The notes under the pieces: model-generated | Told to the model about the DNA's origin: nothing | Databases searched by the model: none | Seen by the model: the letters and a program-made list of their open reading frames with translations, nothing else | Made by a program: the position numbers and the translations under genes | Shown here: positions 27,836-37,031 of the stretch, in pieces | How the letters are laid out: every line of letters starts with the position of its first letter | How positions within the stretch are numbered: position 1 is the stretch's first letter | Assembly (NCBI GenBank): GCA_024637225.1 | Contig: JAGXFP010000016.1 | Location: forward strand, 1 to 58,079 | Length of the DNA: 58,079 bases | Source: Desulfobacterales bacterium | GTDB taxonomy: Bacteria > Desulfobacterota > Desulfobulbia > Desulfobulbales > JAGXFP01 | Reading direction: 5' to 3'

Positions 27836-29296
27836 TCAACCCAGATATTTGCGGATTTGGGCTGCCTCGATCAGCATGTCCTGGAGACCGGTGGTCTGGT
27901 TCTCCCGGATAGCCTTGATGATCCTTGAGGTGATGGCCCGGTGCTCCTCGTCGATTGTAATCCCGTCCCACTCGAAACGCAGATCATTTTTAACCGATTC
28001 CGGCAGGATGGTCAGCACCTCTTCGTTGAAGTACGACATGGAAGTCTTGATGTCGTAGAGCAGGTTGACGTACATGTCCTCCATGCAGGAGAAGTCCTCG
28101 GCATCCAGGGCATTGAGGCCGAGAATCTCCGGCGGCAGGCCGATGGAATAGCAGGCGGCGCAGAAGCCGATAACCCGGGGCAGGCTGACCTTGCCCATTT
28201 CCCGGGCATAGCCGAAAAGCCCCACATGGAGTTTGCGCATCCGCCGTCGGGGGATATAGGCCGCAACCTGGTTAATGATCGGCGCCAGGGCCTCCACCGT
28301 GTGCCGGTATTCGGTGGAAACCTTGTCGATGATCTCGATACACTGCTTCTCGTTGATCTCGGCTCCCCTTCGGCGCGGGGTGTTCTTGAGCTGTTCGATG
28401 GCGGCGGTCACCTCAGGAAGGGAATGGTCGTACTTGAAGGCCGACTGGGTGGTGAAGGTCTGGACATCGGGGTACTCCTCGATCACCCGGCCCACGTTGT
28501 CCGGGGACAGGTGCCCCCGGAAGGGCGCGGAGCCGGCCCCTAGGATGGGATAGATTTCAACGCCGGTCTCGTCGGACATCCGGCCCAGCCGCTGCAGGGC
28601 GATTTTGTTGCAGAGGATGGCGCTCACCATGCCGTAGTTCATGGCCGGGTCCGATCGGGCCAGGAAGACCCGCTGGTGCTTGACATCCTTGTCCCGGAGA
28701 TAGTTGCGAACGATGTTGTGGGCCTCGAGCATGTGCTCCTTATCTTCGAAAAGGGGGATGACGTTGATGTTTTCGGGGCGGAATTCCCCGATCCAGTCGG
28801 CGATTCGAACGTCGCCCGGGAAAAAGGGCTTATCCTGCTTGCCGACCACGAATTCCTTATAATAGTGATAGACCCGGCTCAGGCTTTCCGCGCTCGTAAC
28901 CATCGGCAGGATGACCTCGAAGATCGGGGCCCGTTCCCGCTTGTAGAAGAGGCTCGCCGCGTCCCTTGAGCGCGGAATGCTTTCCAGGGTTTCAAGCAGG
29001 ACCTTGGCCTCGGCCTTTTCCACATCCGGATTGGGCACCCGCAGGGTCAGAAAGACGTCCTCGCCCAGTTTTTTTTCCCTGAAAAAATAATCGTAACGGG
29101 TGAGCAGTTTGCGCACCACGAAATCGTCGACCTCCTTGCCCTCGCAGTCCCACATCTGTTCATCGCAGCCCAGGTGGGAGAAGGCATAATAGGCCTCCTG
29201 GATCTCGTCTTCGCCGGACATATCGGCGTTTTCGGCAAAAAACGGCAGGGTGACATTGTCTGGATGCTGGGTCGACATCACTCGGGGAATCTTCAT
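27836..29296 (-). CDS. ppcA: Archaeal-type phosphoenolpyruvate carboxylase
   Basis: PpcA fixes bicarbonate onto phosphoenolpyruvate to give oxaloacetate. At 486 residues it is half the size of the usual bacterial enzyme (about 900). It starts MKIPRVMSTQHPDNVTLPFF, and the STQHPDN block marks the archaeal-type family. Further conserved patches are EIQEAYYAFSHLGCDEQMWD, VILPMVTSAESLSRVY, FLARSDPAMNYGMVSAILCN, GAGSAPFRGHLSPDNV, FTTQSAFKYDH and RRMRKLHVGLFGYAREMGKV. Archaeal-type enzymes are usually not activated by acetyl-CoA. The gene is monocistronic with its own terminator. In an anaerobe it would replenish the TCA intermediates. Confidence 0.95.
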   Translation of the reverse strand: MKIPRVMSTQHPDNVTLPFFAENADMSGEDEIQEAYYAFSHLGCDEQMWDCEGKEVDDFVVRKLLTRYDYFFREKKLGEDVFLTLRVPNPDVEKAEAKVLLETLESIPRSRDAASLFYKRERAPIFEVILPMVTSAESLSRVYHYYKEFVVGKQDKPFFPGDVRIADWIGEFRPENINVIPLFEDKEHMLEAHNIVRNYLRDKDVKHQRVFLARSDPAMNYGMVSAILCNKIALQRLGRMSDETGVEIYPILGAGSAPFRGHLSPDNVGRVIEEYPDVQTFTTQSAFKYDHSLPEVTAAIEQLKNTPRRRGAEINEKQCIEIIDKVSTEYRHTVEALAPIINQVAAYIPRRRMRKLHVGLFGYAREMGKVSLPRVIGFCAACYSIGLPPEILGLNALDAEDFSCMEDMYVNLLYDIKTSMSYFNEEVLTILPESVKNDLRFEWDGITIDEEHRAITSRIIKAIRENQTTGLQDMLIEAAQIRKYLG

Positions 29297-29520
29297 AGAC
29301 TCTCTCGCAGGCTCCTGTTTTTAAGGGTATCGCATAATTATAACGACTTACTGCTGATTCACAAAAGGCCGGGGCAAAAAGTTATGATCCCGCAGGACCT
29401 TATCAGATAATAATAGAGAACCCCACGGAATTACAAGCAAACCCTTGCTTGACGGATAAAGTCCCATCGGAGGTCGGCAGATGTTCACCGGGGCTGCAAC
29501 CGCTTCACATTTGAGTTTTT

Positions 29521-30366
29521 TCACCAGTTTCCGGAGCCTTGAGTGATTTGCTCGATAAAACGCCGGGCCTTTAAGGCTTCGGCGAGGATGGTTTCCTTTT
29601 TAGCCCCTGTTTCTCCGGCAAGCTCAAGAATGAACACCCCTCTGAAATCGAGATCCCGAAGAAGTGCGAGCAACCCTGGCCAGTCGATATTTCCCTTGCC
29701 GGGCGGGAGATGATCGTCATGCAGGCCGAGATTGTCGGCGGCATGGACCATGGTCAGTTCATCCGGAAAAAGCTGGATAAGTCGGTGGAGATTGCGGCCG
29801 AGATGGGCATGGCCCGTATCGAGACAGAAACCCGGGTTCTCCGGGGCTAATTCGCTCATCAGCCGACGCAGATCCGCCGCATCCCCCAGAAAGAGATGGG
29901 GCAGCATGTTTTCCAGTAGAAGTTTTATTTCGTGCCGACCGCATTCCGCGGCGATGCTCCGCAGAGAGTCCGCGCAATTTTCCAGCATCGCCAGGTGCCT
30001 TCGCGAATCTGGCCCTCCTTCTCTTTCCGGGCCGGGATGAATGATAAAATGAGGGGCGCCGAGAGCAGCCGCGGCCCTGACCGCAACCAGCATTTCGGCT
30101 ACCGAATCCCGGCGCGTCCCAGAGTCAAGGGAAGCGATATCGATATGATCGGCAAAGGGAGCATGGAAGGAAAACGGCTGAATCCGGAATTCACGCAGAC
30201 AAGCGGCCGCGCTTCGCACCTTTTGCTCGTTGTGATAATCCAGATGAGACCGGTGCGAACAGATTTCGACTACGGAAATGGTACTGTCGCGGATGGACTC
30301 CAGTACCTCAAATATGCTCGTCCGAAAAAAACATCCTGTTGAAAGGCCGACTTGCCAGGCGTTCAC
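29521..30366 (-). CDS. Xylose-isomerase-like TIM-barrel protein (AP endonuclease 2 superfamily)
   Basis: The start is the GTG at 30366 (VNAWQVGLSTGCFF), 281 residues, preceded by AAGGAGAAAGA. The barrel carries the metal-ligand pattern of the AP_endonuc_2 superfamily: FSFHAPFADHIDI, HFIIHPGPEREGG, IKLLLENMLPHLFLGD (Glu ligand), FCLDTGHAHLGRN, MVHAADNLGLHDDHLPPGKG, then VFILELAGETG. Members are sugar or inosose isomerases, epimerases and endonuclease IV. It overlaps the primase-like gene upstream by 59 bp on the same strand, so the two are translationally coupled. That context keeps a nuclease or nucleic-acid role open; sequence alone points to the isomerase branch. Confidence 0.8.
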   Translation of the reverse strand: MNAWQVGLSTGCFFRTSIFEVLESIRDSTISVVEICSHRSHLDYHNEQKVRSAAACLREFRIQPFSFHAPFADHIDIASLDSGTRRDSVAEMLVAVRAAAALGAPHFIIHPGPEREGGPDSRRHLAMLENCADSLRSIAAECGRHEIKLLLENMLPHLFLGDAADLRRLMSELAPENPGFCLDTGHAHLGRNLHRLIQLFPDELTMVHAADNLGLHDDHLPPGKGNIDWPGLLALLRDLDFRGVFILELAGETGAKKETILAEALKARRFIEQITQGSGNW

Positions 30367-31756
30367 TCTTTCTCCTTGCCAGAAGAGATTTTTTAAAAAG
30401 ATCCAGACTGCAATGTTGTCCGGAGGTTGCGCAAAAACCTTTTTCCTGGGTGGAAAGGCAGTTGAAATCGACCAGATCATCGACGCCGGTCGCGAACAGG
30501 CCCGCAAAAATACGGGTATAGAAATCAGCCCGGCTGGCAGCGTCGTAATTCAACCAGTACCATCCCCAGTCATAATCCCGTTCATATTTGGAGCGGATAA
30601 GTCCGGCGATATGACGGGGATGCCAGCCCAGGGCCAGCATCGACCTGACCAGCAACTGGATATAACCCGGAATGAGCAGCAGGTTATTGGGCTGCTCCAG
30701 AATCCTCCTGACGCAGGGCGGCAGCATCTCTAGCGGAGTCCGGTCGTAGGTCCGGGGCCATTGTTCATGGGGTTCGTGCTCTTGGGAATAGAAGCAGTCA
30801 TGGAATTTTCTCAGATCCGATTGCAGGTAGCTTTCGATCAGACCTTCTATGGCCCGGGAAGAAGCCGAGGGGATGCGGACCGAAGCGTGTCTAGCCAGTT
30901 CCGCGGCCTGGAGCGGGTCGCGCATGATTTCGATTATTTTTCCGGTGGGCATGCCGAGGGCAGGAATCATAACTACCGGAGGCATGACCGGGGGTTCCTG
31001 ATTGACCAGCCCCATATCCCTGGTCAGGGGTTTCAGATAGGCGCTGAAAGGCACCCGGATCATCCGGGTTGCCGGACAGTCGCCGTACTCCGAAATATCG
31101 ATGGAAACTATCTCCCTGCCCCGGTCGCGCGCTCCGGCTTCGACGGCGGTTAATTCTACCGGCAAGGCGCATTTTCCGGCCGCCCTTTTTTTTATCCGCA
31201 TGGCAAGAAATTCCATGATCAGCTCCATTCCGGCAAAGGCTTTGCCGAACCGGGACGGAACTGCCACCGTTTCCCTGTTAGTGAAGGTCAGGGTGTTATT
31301 GCAGCGCCCCGTCGCAGGATATCCCAGTTCGACCAATCTGCGGAATGATTCGCTGCGCTCCGGGACCTGCCAGATGAAATGATGGCCTCGGCCGCTGACC
31401 AGATGCAGATATTCGAGGCCCCAGTCGGTCAGGAACTTTTTGATTTCGCCGATGACCGGTTCCTGCAGCACGAAACTGCGCTCGGGATCCAGGTAAGGTT
31501 CGGCCGGAAAATCAAAGTTGACGTATTCGATGTCAAGATGAGCCAGTGAGGCCTGGCAATCCAGGATCGACCGGCCGATATCCAGACCGTTCTCAAAGAA
31601 AAAATCGAGTTCCGCCGGATTTTTGATATTTACTGACTCGAAGGAATTAACGTCACATCTGGTCAGATAAAAACAGGTGGCGGACTCCGGAGAATCACCG
31701 CCCAGATATTCGATGATCCTGCGCCGCACTTCGATATTTTTATAATAATTTTTCAC
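30308..31756 (-). CDS. Single-chain archaeo-eukaryotic primase-like protein with PriL-like four-cysteine domain
   Basis: The protein has 482 residues. Motif I is HLDIEYVNFD (Asp75, Glu77), the D-x-E form found in PrimPol-type primases. Motif II is SGRGHHFIWQV (121-131), the SxH signature. The third region is SIDISEYGDCPATRMIRVPF, then SAYLKP, matching the D...R-IR-PxS...K block of AEP enzymes. The C-terminal half resembles the helical PriL domain: LPPCVRRIL (Cys348), then Cys433, Cys442 and Cys449 in NCLSTQEKGFC and SGQHC, enough for a 4Fe-4S cluster. No helicase domain, phage gene or CRISPR locus is near. Primer or repair synthesis is inferred; the biological role is unknown. Confidence 0.7.
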   Translation of the reverse strand: MKNYYKNIEVRRRIIEYLGGDSPESATCFYLTRCDVNSFESVNIKNPAELDFFFENGLDIGRSILDCQASLAHLDIEYVNFDFPAEPYLDPERSFVLQEPVIGEIKKFLTDWGLEYLHLVSGRGHHFIWQVPERSESFRRLVELGYPATGRCNNTLTFTNRETVAVPSRFGKAFAGMELIMEFLAMRIKKRAAGKCALPVELTAVEAGARDRGREIVSIDISEYGDCPATRMIRVPFSAYLKPLTRDMGLVNQEPPVMPPVVMIPALGMPTGKIIEIMRDPLQAAELARHASVRIPSASSRAIEGLIESYLQSDLRKFHDCFYSQEHEPHEQWPRTYDRTPLEMLPPCVRRILEQPNNLLLIPGYIQLLVRSMLALGWHPRHIAGLIRSKYERDYDWGWYWLNYDAASRADFYTRIFAGLFATGVDDLVDFNCLSTQEKGFCATSGQHCSLDLFKKSLLARRKSERLASRPFNRMFFSDEHI

Positions 31757-32090
31757 CCGCGAGTTCCGTCGAATATATCCAGGGTTTTCTAACCTGCAAG
31801 GGCGTCCGAATAACGGATTCTAAGAAATGATATTACGAATTTCTCCCAACCACAAAGGGATTAATGGCAAAAAGCAGGGATGCTTAGGCAAAAATACGCC
31901 ATGGCTCGGTAGATCGGATACCATACCCCTTTTGAGTGTTTTTGCGATGCGATCATGATTGATGAGTTCGCAAAAAGGCACAAATCCTTCAAAGCGGCGT
32001 AGGAGTAACGATCAGAACAGAATAAAGGGCGGAAAGGAAAATAACAGGAGGGATGTGAATTGCTTTAAAATAACGATCAAGAGATCTCGA
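31757..32090. other. 334-bp gap with TTTTTGCGA-family repeats
   Basis: This gap separates ftsK from the primase-like gene. It holds one direct unit (GTGTTTTTGCGATGCGATCA, 31937-31956) and one inverted unit (GATGAGTTCGCAAAAAGG, 31961-31978), which together form a hairpin-like pair. No gene or terminator was recognised in the rest. Confidence 0.55.
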
Positions 32091-34262
32091 TCAGTAGCTG
32101 CTTCTGGCCAGAACTTCGCGGGCTTTGGAACCGTCGGCCGGGCCGACAACCCCTTCTTTCTCCATAAGCTCGATCATCCGGGCCGCCCGATTGTAACCGA
32201 CCCGCAGACGTCTCTGGACCATGGAAATGGAGGCCTGGCCCGATTCGCAGACCAGGGCTACCGCCTCGTCGTATTTTTCATCCATCTCCTCGGCATCGTC
32301 TGCATCATCGTCGGAGAGGCCCTCGCCGATAACGGTGACCGATTCGTCATAACAGGCGGGGCGCTGCTTCTTGACGAAGTTTACGATATTTTCGATCTCC
32401 TTCTCGGTGATATAGGCGCCGTGGATTCTTTGCAATCTGGCCGAGCCGGGCGGCAGAAAAAGCATGTCACCAGCGCCCAGCAGATGTTCGGCGCCGCTCG
32501 AATCGAGGATGGTGCGGGAATCGATCTTCGAAGAGACCTTGAACGACATTCTGGTCGGGAAGTTGGCCTTGATCAGACCGGTGAGCACATCCACCGAAGG
32601 GCGCTGGGTGGCAAGAATCAGATGCATGCCGGCTGCCCTGGCCATTTGGGCCAGACGGGCCACGGCATCTTCAACCTCGCGGGAGGAGACCATCATCAGA
32701 TCGGCAAGCTCGTCAATAATGATCACGATCAGCGGCAGCCGTTCTTCCTCGCTGAGTTCGTTGAAACTGGAGATACTCTTGACCCGCTTCTCCTCCATAA
32801 GCTGATAGCGCCGCTCCATCTCGCGGACCGCCCATTGCAGAGCCCGGCTAGCCATCTTCGGATCCACCACGACCGGATGAAGCAGATGGGGGATGTCTTC
32901 ATAACAGGAAAGCTCTATCCGTTTGGGATCGACCATCAATAACCGGACATCCTCCGGGGTAGCCTTCATCAGGATACTGCAGATGATCGAGTTTACCGCC
33001 ACGCTCTTCCCCGCCCCGGTAGCTCCGGCAATCAATAGATGCGGCATTTTGGCCAGGTTGGCCATCACCGGGTTGCCGATCACGTCCATCCCCAGCCCCA
33101 GGGTCAGTTTGGAGGCGGCCTGCTGGAATTCGTCGCTGGCCATAATGTCCCTAATAAAAACGGTCTGGCGCTCCGGATTGGGAATCTCGATGCCGAGGGC
33201 TGCCTTGCCGGGGATGGAGCCGACGATCCGGACGCTTTCGGCCTTCAGCTTCATGGCCAGGTCGTCGGCCAGGGAGACGATCTTGTTGATCTTGACGCCC
33301 GGGGCCGGGGCGAATTCGTAGGTGGTGATCACCGGCCCCGGCGAGATTCCGGCAACCTTGCCGATCACCCCGAAATCCTTCAGGATGGACTCCAGCTTGC
33401 GGCTGACATCCAGATAGTGTTCGCGGTCAGCCAGAAAATCGCCGATCGAGGACTTTGCCAATAAATTAACCCCGGGAAGACGATACTCGCCGGCCGCCAG
33501 GGGCAGGGGTGCGAAATCCGTCTCATCCTCGGTCAGCCGCACCGTATGGTTGACTTTCGGCACCGAAATGATCATTTCATGTTCATCGTCGCCACCCGGT
33601 TCCCGCGGTTTAGGGCCACCCGGCTTTGCGGTCGATCTCACGGCCGGATCGTGTTTGACATTTCCGTTTTTTTCGAGCCGCCCGGCCAATCCTTTCCAGA
33701 CGAACAACCCAAGAGATTTCAAACCTTCGAGGGTGTTGCAGGCCATCAGATAAGGAGAGAACTCAAAAGAAATCATCAGGGAAACCAGCAGCAATGAAGT
33801 GAAGAAGAGAATCGAGCCGGAATTACCGAAATATTCGCCCAGGAAAGAGTGGAGCAGGCCGCCGATATAACCTCCGACCGGATAGAGGGTACCGGCGATA
33901 TGCATCTCGGCAATGCCGCTGGCAGCGAGCATGCCGCTGCCGGCAATAAGAATACCGGTACCGCCCGCGACTACGTGGGGAAGCCGGTCGAGGGTTGCTT
34001 TGGGTGAGAAAAAGGCAAGGGAAAACCAGAAAAGCAGGAGGACCATCAAAAAAGAACCGAGACCCAGGAAAGCCATGACATGCCGGGCGAAAAAGCTGCC
34101 GACCTTGCCGCCCCAATAGAGGGACTCGACCTGACTGCCGGTTTCGGAGAGAGAAAAACCGGCCAGGCAGATCAGCAGGAAAACCGCAACGACTATACCC
34201 AGGACGGAGAAGAGTTCCTGAACTAGACTCGGCCGCTCGCGGCTGGTAATTTCTTTGGCCAT
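32091..34262 (-). CDS. ftsK: DNA translocase FtsK/SpoIIIE
   Basis: FtsK pumps chromosome ends through the closing septum and activates dimer resolution at dif. The protein has 723 residues. Four transmembrane helices occupy about 15-170. The linker is short and proline/charge rich (200-260). The motor follows with Walker A GATGAGKSVAVNS (413-425), Walker B LIVIIIDELADLMM, and LATQRPSVDVLTGLIKANFP. The C-terminal gamma winged-helix domain that reads oriented DNA motifs starts near 660 (YDEAVALVCESGQASISMVQ, RRLRVGYNRAARMIELME). It lies just downstream of nusB on the same strand with a gap of 42 bp. Confidence 0.97.
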   Translation of the reverse strand: MAKEITSRERPSLVQELFSVLGIVVAVFLLICLAGFSLSETGSQVESLYWGGKVGSFFARHVMAFLGLGSFLMVLLLFWFSLAFFSPKATLDRLPHVVAGGTGILIAGSGMLAASGIAEMHIAGTLYPVGGYIGGLLHSFLGEYFGNSGSILFFTSLLLVSLMISFEFSPYLMACNTLEGLKSLGLFVWKGLAGRLEKNGNVKHDPAVRSTAKPGGPKPREPGGDDEHEMIISVPKVNHTVRLTEDETDFAPLPLAAGEYRLPGVNLLAKSSIGDFLADREHYLDVSRKLESILKDFGVIGKVAGISPGPVITTYEFAPAPGVKINKIVSLADDLAMKLKAESVRIVGSIPGKAALGIEIPNPERQTVFIRDIMASDEFQQAASKLTLGLGMDVIGNPVMANLAKMPHLLIAGATGAGKSVAVNSIICSILMKATPEDVRLLMVDPKRIELSCYEDIPHLLHPVVVDPKMASRALQWAVREMERRYQLMEEKRVKSISSFNELSEEERLPLIVIIIDELADLMMVSSREVEDAVARLAQMARAAGMHLILATQRPSVDVLTGLIKANFPTRMSFKVSSKIDSRTILDSSGAEHLLGAGDMLFLPPGSARLQRIHGAYITEKEIENIVNFVKKQRPACYDESVTVIGEGLSDDDADDAEEMDEKYDEAVALVCESGQASISMVQRRLRVGYNRAARMIELMEKEGVVGPADGSKAREVLARSSY

Positions 34263-34304
34263 TCTAACTGGTTTCCCGGCAAAGACAACCGGTGATGAAG
34301 CCGA

Positions 34305-34724
34305 TTACTCCCGCCTTAGCGCATTTTTCATGGAATCGAGAACCCCGTTAATGAATGGGGAGGCATCCTCGTCTGAATAACGGGCCGCAACCTCCAGGGC
34401 CTCGTTAATCACCACCGAGGCCGGCACATCTTCCCGTTTATGCAAAAATTCAAAAGCGGCGATTCTGAGGATGTTGCGGTCAACCATAGCCATCCGTTCC
34501 AAACGCCAGTTCTTCGAATGTTCGGAGATCAGCTCGTCGATTTCGCCCCGGTTGGCCATGACTCCGGCCAGAATCTCCAAGGCATAGGGGGCCGCCTTTT
34601 TATTGGCCTGAAAATTATCCCGCATGAGTTCAAAAGCCTCCTCCACGGTCTGCCCGGAAGTCTCACTTTGATACAGGACCTGCATGGCCAGCTCTCTGGC
34701 CCTCCGCCTGATTGGAACAGTCAT
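34305..34724 (-). CDS. nusB: Transcription antitermination factor NusB
   Basis: NusB with NusE binds boxA RNA and keeps RNA polymerase processive on rRNA operons. The protein is all-helical with 139 residues: RRRARELAMQVLYQSETSG at the N-terminus, NWRLERMAMVDRNILRIAAF in the middle, and VVINEALEVAARYSDEDASP, then FINGVLDSM at the end. All are standard family blocks. It follows ribH with 8 bp between them, the common ribH-nusB pairing. Confidence 0.97.
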   Translation of the reverse strand: MTVPIRRRARELAMQVLYQSETSGQTVEEAFELMRDNFQANKKAAPYALEILAGVMANRGEIDELISEHSKNWRLERMAMVDRNILRIAAFEFLHKREDVPASVVINEALEVAARYSDEDASPFINGVLDSMKNALRRE

Positions 34725-34732
34725 ATATGCAA

Positions 34733-35197
34733 TCAGTACTGCGCAAGCAGATTGATCATTTCCAGGGCGGCCACCGCGCAGTCGGAACCCTTGTTGCCGG
34801 CCTTCGAACCGGCCCGTTCGATAGCCTGCTCGATATTGTCAGTGGTCAGCACCCCGAACATAACCGGCACGCCGCTATCCAGGCTGACCTGGGCAATGCC
34901 CTTGGCCGCCTCATTGGCGACGAAGTCAAAATGGGGGGTGGCGCCCCGGATAATCACCCCGAGACAGATGACTGCGTCGAAGCGGTCGGATTTGACCATC
35001 TTCTGGGCAACCAGAGGTATCTCATAGGCGCCGGGCACCCGGGCAACTTCGATATCGTCATCGGCAACCCCGGACCGGATCAGGGTATCAAGGGCGCCTT
35101 CCACCAGCTTCTCGGCAATAAAAGAGTTAAAACGGGAAACGACAATGCCGATTTTTTTTCCGTCACCTTTAAGACTACCGTCAACATATTTAACCAT
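34733..35197 (-). CDS. ribH: 6,7-dimethyl-8-ribityllumazine synthase
   Basis: RibH condenses the ribityl-aminouracil with dihydroxybutanone phosphate to form lumazine, the riboflavin precursor; it assembles into hollow capsids. The protein has 154 residues. Blocks are [54 protein letters not shown], and [19 protein letters not shown]. The active-site His lies in TPHFDFV. The gene comes after ribBA, separated by a MITE-like element of about 225 bp. Confidence 0.97.
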   Translation of the reverse strand: MVKYVDGSLKGDGKKIGIVVSRFNSFIAEKLVEGALDTLIRSGVADDDIEVARVPGAYEIPLVAQKMVKSDRFDAVICLGVIIRGATPHFDFVANEAAKGIAQVSLDSGVPVMFGVLTTDNIEQAIERAGSKAGNKGSDCAVAALEMINLLAQY

Positions 35198-35219
35198 TTC
35201 AGTCTCCTGATATTTTTTC

Positions 35220-35444
35220 CCTGAATCCGTGACGGCTTCCAGGGTGATTTCTCTTTATCCGTTTGTTCTTACGTGAAATAACCGCCCTGCGGGGCTCCGA
35301 TAACGGCGCATCTGCGCCCCGCTGGAAGTGCCCTTGGGGTGCCGCGTTGGCAACTCATTGATATATCATTAATTAGTATTATCAACATATCAACATCGTT
35401 GCCGCCTTGCATCTGCACCGTTCTCGAACGCTCACGGATTCAGG
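35220..35444. mobile_element. MITE-like element with 13-bp terminal inverted repeats
   Basis: CCTGAATCCGTGA at 35220-35232 and its exact complement at 35432-35444 bound a 225-bp segment with no coding potential. The interior has a GC-rich half and an AT-rich half (ATATATCATTAATTAGTATT). Similar solitary ends occur at 19938, 25388 and, with one change, 25775. It fills the ribBA-ribH gap. Confidence 0.65.
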
Positions 35445-35532
35445 TTTTCGTAACCGATCACGGAATAAGCCGTCCAGGACCGGCCAATCTCCCGGCCGAT
35501 CCGTTCATTAAGCGATAATAGCAAAAAACAAT

Positions 35533-36765
35533 TTATTTGTCAGCTTTTCCGGGTTTACCCACAATGAGATCGAGCATATGCCCGAGCTTGTCCTTTTTGC
35601 ACTGGAGGTATTTGAGGTTCTCGGCATCGGGAGCAATTTCGACCGACAACCGTCCCGTAACCTTGAGACCGTAACCCTCCAGGCCGACGATCTTCTTGGG
35701 GTTATTGGTGATCAACTTCATCTTGCGCACCCCTAAATCGCGGAGGATCTGGGCGCCGATTCCGTAATCGCGCAGATCCGCCTTGAAGCCGAGCTGCTTG
35801 TTGGCCTCGACCGTATCCAGCCCCTCATCTTGAAGGGCATAGGCCTTCAGCTTGTTGACCAGGCCGATTCCCCGCCCTTCCTGGTGCATGTAGAGAATAA
35901 CACCCTTGCCGGCCTGCTCGACCATCTTCATGGCCGCCTGGAGCTGACCGCCACAGTCGCAGCGCATCGAACCGAAGACATCGCCGGTCAGACATTCGGA
36001 GTGGACCCGGACCAGAACCTCGCTCTCTGGATCGACATCCCCCTTGACCAGGGCCAGATGCTCGTAGTCATCGACATCATTGGTATAGACGATGGCCTTG
36101 AATTCGCCGCCGTAGGTGGTCGGCAGTCTGGTTTCGGCGGCCCGATGCACCAGGGTGTCCTTCTGGAGCCGGTAAGCGACCAGATCGGCGATGGTGCATA
36201 TCTTGATCTTGTGTTTTTTGGCAAATTTCTTCAGATCCGGCATCCGCGCCATGGTGCCGTCATCCTTCATGATCTCGCAAATGACTCCGGAGGGCCGCAG
36301 TCCGGCCAGACGGGCCAGATCGACGGAACCCTCGGTCTGGCCGGTGCGGACCAGAACCCCGCCCCGCCGAGCCCTCAGCGGAAAGATATGGCCGGGGCTG
36401 ACAATATCCTGGGGCTTGACATCGAGCCTTACCGCGGTCTGAATGGTCCGGGCCCGATCGGCGGCTGAGATCCCGGTGGTCACCCCGGTGGTCGCCTCGA
36501 TACTGACGGTAAATGCCGTCTCAAACGGGGACTTGTTGTCCCGGACCATCATCGGCAGCTGCAGTTTTTCGATCTGCTCGGGGACCAGGGTCAAACAGAT
36601 CAGACCGCGCCCATGGGTGGCCATGAAGTTTACCGCATCGGGAGTCACCATCTGGGCGGCCATACAGAGATCGCCCTCATTCTCCCGATCCTCGTCATCA
36701 ACCAGGATGACCATCTTGCCGGCCCGGATATCTTCAATCGCCTCTTCAATCGTATTAATTGTCAT
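35533..36765 (-). CDS. ribBA: Bifunctional DHBP synthase / GTP cyclohydrolase II
   Basis: The two fused domains perform the two entry reactions of riboflavin synthesis. The N-terminal RibB part (1 to about 205) has VILVDDEDRENEGDLCMAAQ, ATHGRGLICL, VSPGHIFPLRARRGGVLVRT and GQTEGSVDLARLAG. The C-terminal RibA part has VRVHSECLTGDVFGSMRCDC, where the cysteines bind zinc, then MHQEGRGIGLVNKLKAYALQ, DLRDYGIGAQILRDLGV and LITNNPKKIVGLEGYGL. It totals 410 residues, normal length. No FMN riboswitch was recognised upstream, where two 60-bp direct repeats lie instead. Confidence 0.97.
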   Translation of the reverse strand: MTINTIEEAIEDIRAGKMVILVDDEDRENEGDLCMAAQMVTPDAVNFMATHGRGLICLTLVPEQIEKLQLPMMVRDNKSPFETAFTVSIEATTGVTTGISAADRARTIQTAVRLDVKPQDIVSPGHIFPLRARRGGVLVRTGQTEGSVDLARLAGLRPSGVICEIMKDDGTMARMPDLKKFAKKHKIKICTIADLVAYRLQKDTLVHRAAETRLPTTYGGEFKAIVYTNDVDDYEHLALVKGDVDPESEVLVRVHSECLTGDVFGSMRCDCGGQLQAAMKMVEQAGKGVILYMHQEGRGIGLVNKLKAYALQDEGLDTVEANKQLGFKADLRDYGIGAQILRDLGVRKMKLITNNPKKIVGLEGYGLKVTGRLSVEIAPDAENLKYLQCKKDKLGHMLDLIVGKPGKADK

Positions 36766-36874
36766 CTAATTTCACCCACCTTGCTTGAAGTAACCGATCA
36801 CGGAACAGCGCAATCGGTTCAGATTGTTTCCATTTTATTAAGTACTGACGATTTCCCCTCGCAAGGGGTATATA

Positions 36875-36934
36875 ATGCCGAAGGAGCAAAAATGCGCTAC
36901 GACGCGGTAGATCCGAGTTTTTGCGACGCCATCA
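36875..36934. repeat. 60-bp direct repeat, unit 1
   Basis: This unit begins ATGCCGAAGGAGCAAAAATG and ends TTTTTGCGACGCCATCA. It matches 37032-37091 at nearly every position. Its right end is a TTTTTGCGA-family core. Confidence 0.9.
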
Positions 36935-37031
36935 ATGTTTACAATTTCGCAAGAACCACAGGAGATGGCTAAGCAAAAACTTCGATATTCAAGGAGTAGT
37001 GTATTTTTGAGAGTGAGGCCATACATATGGT

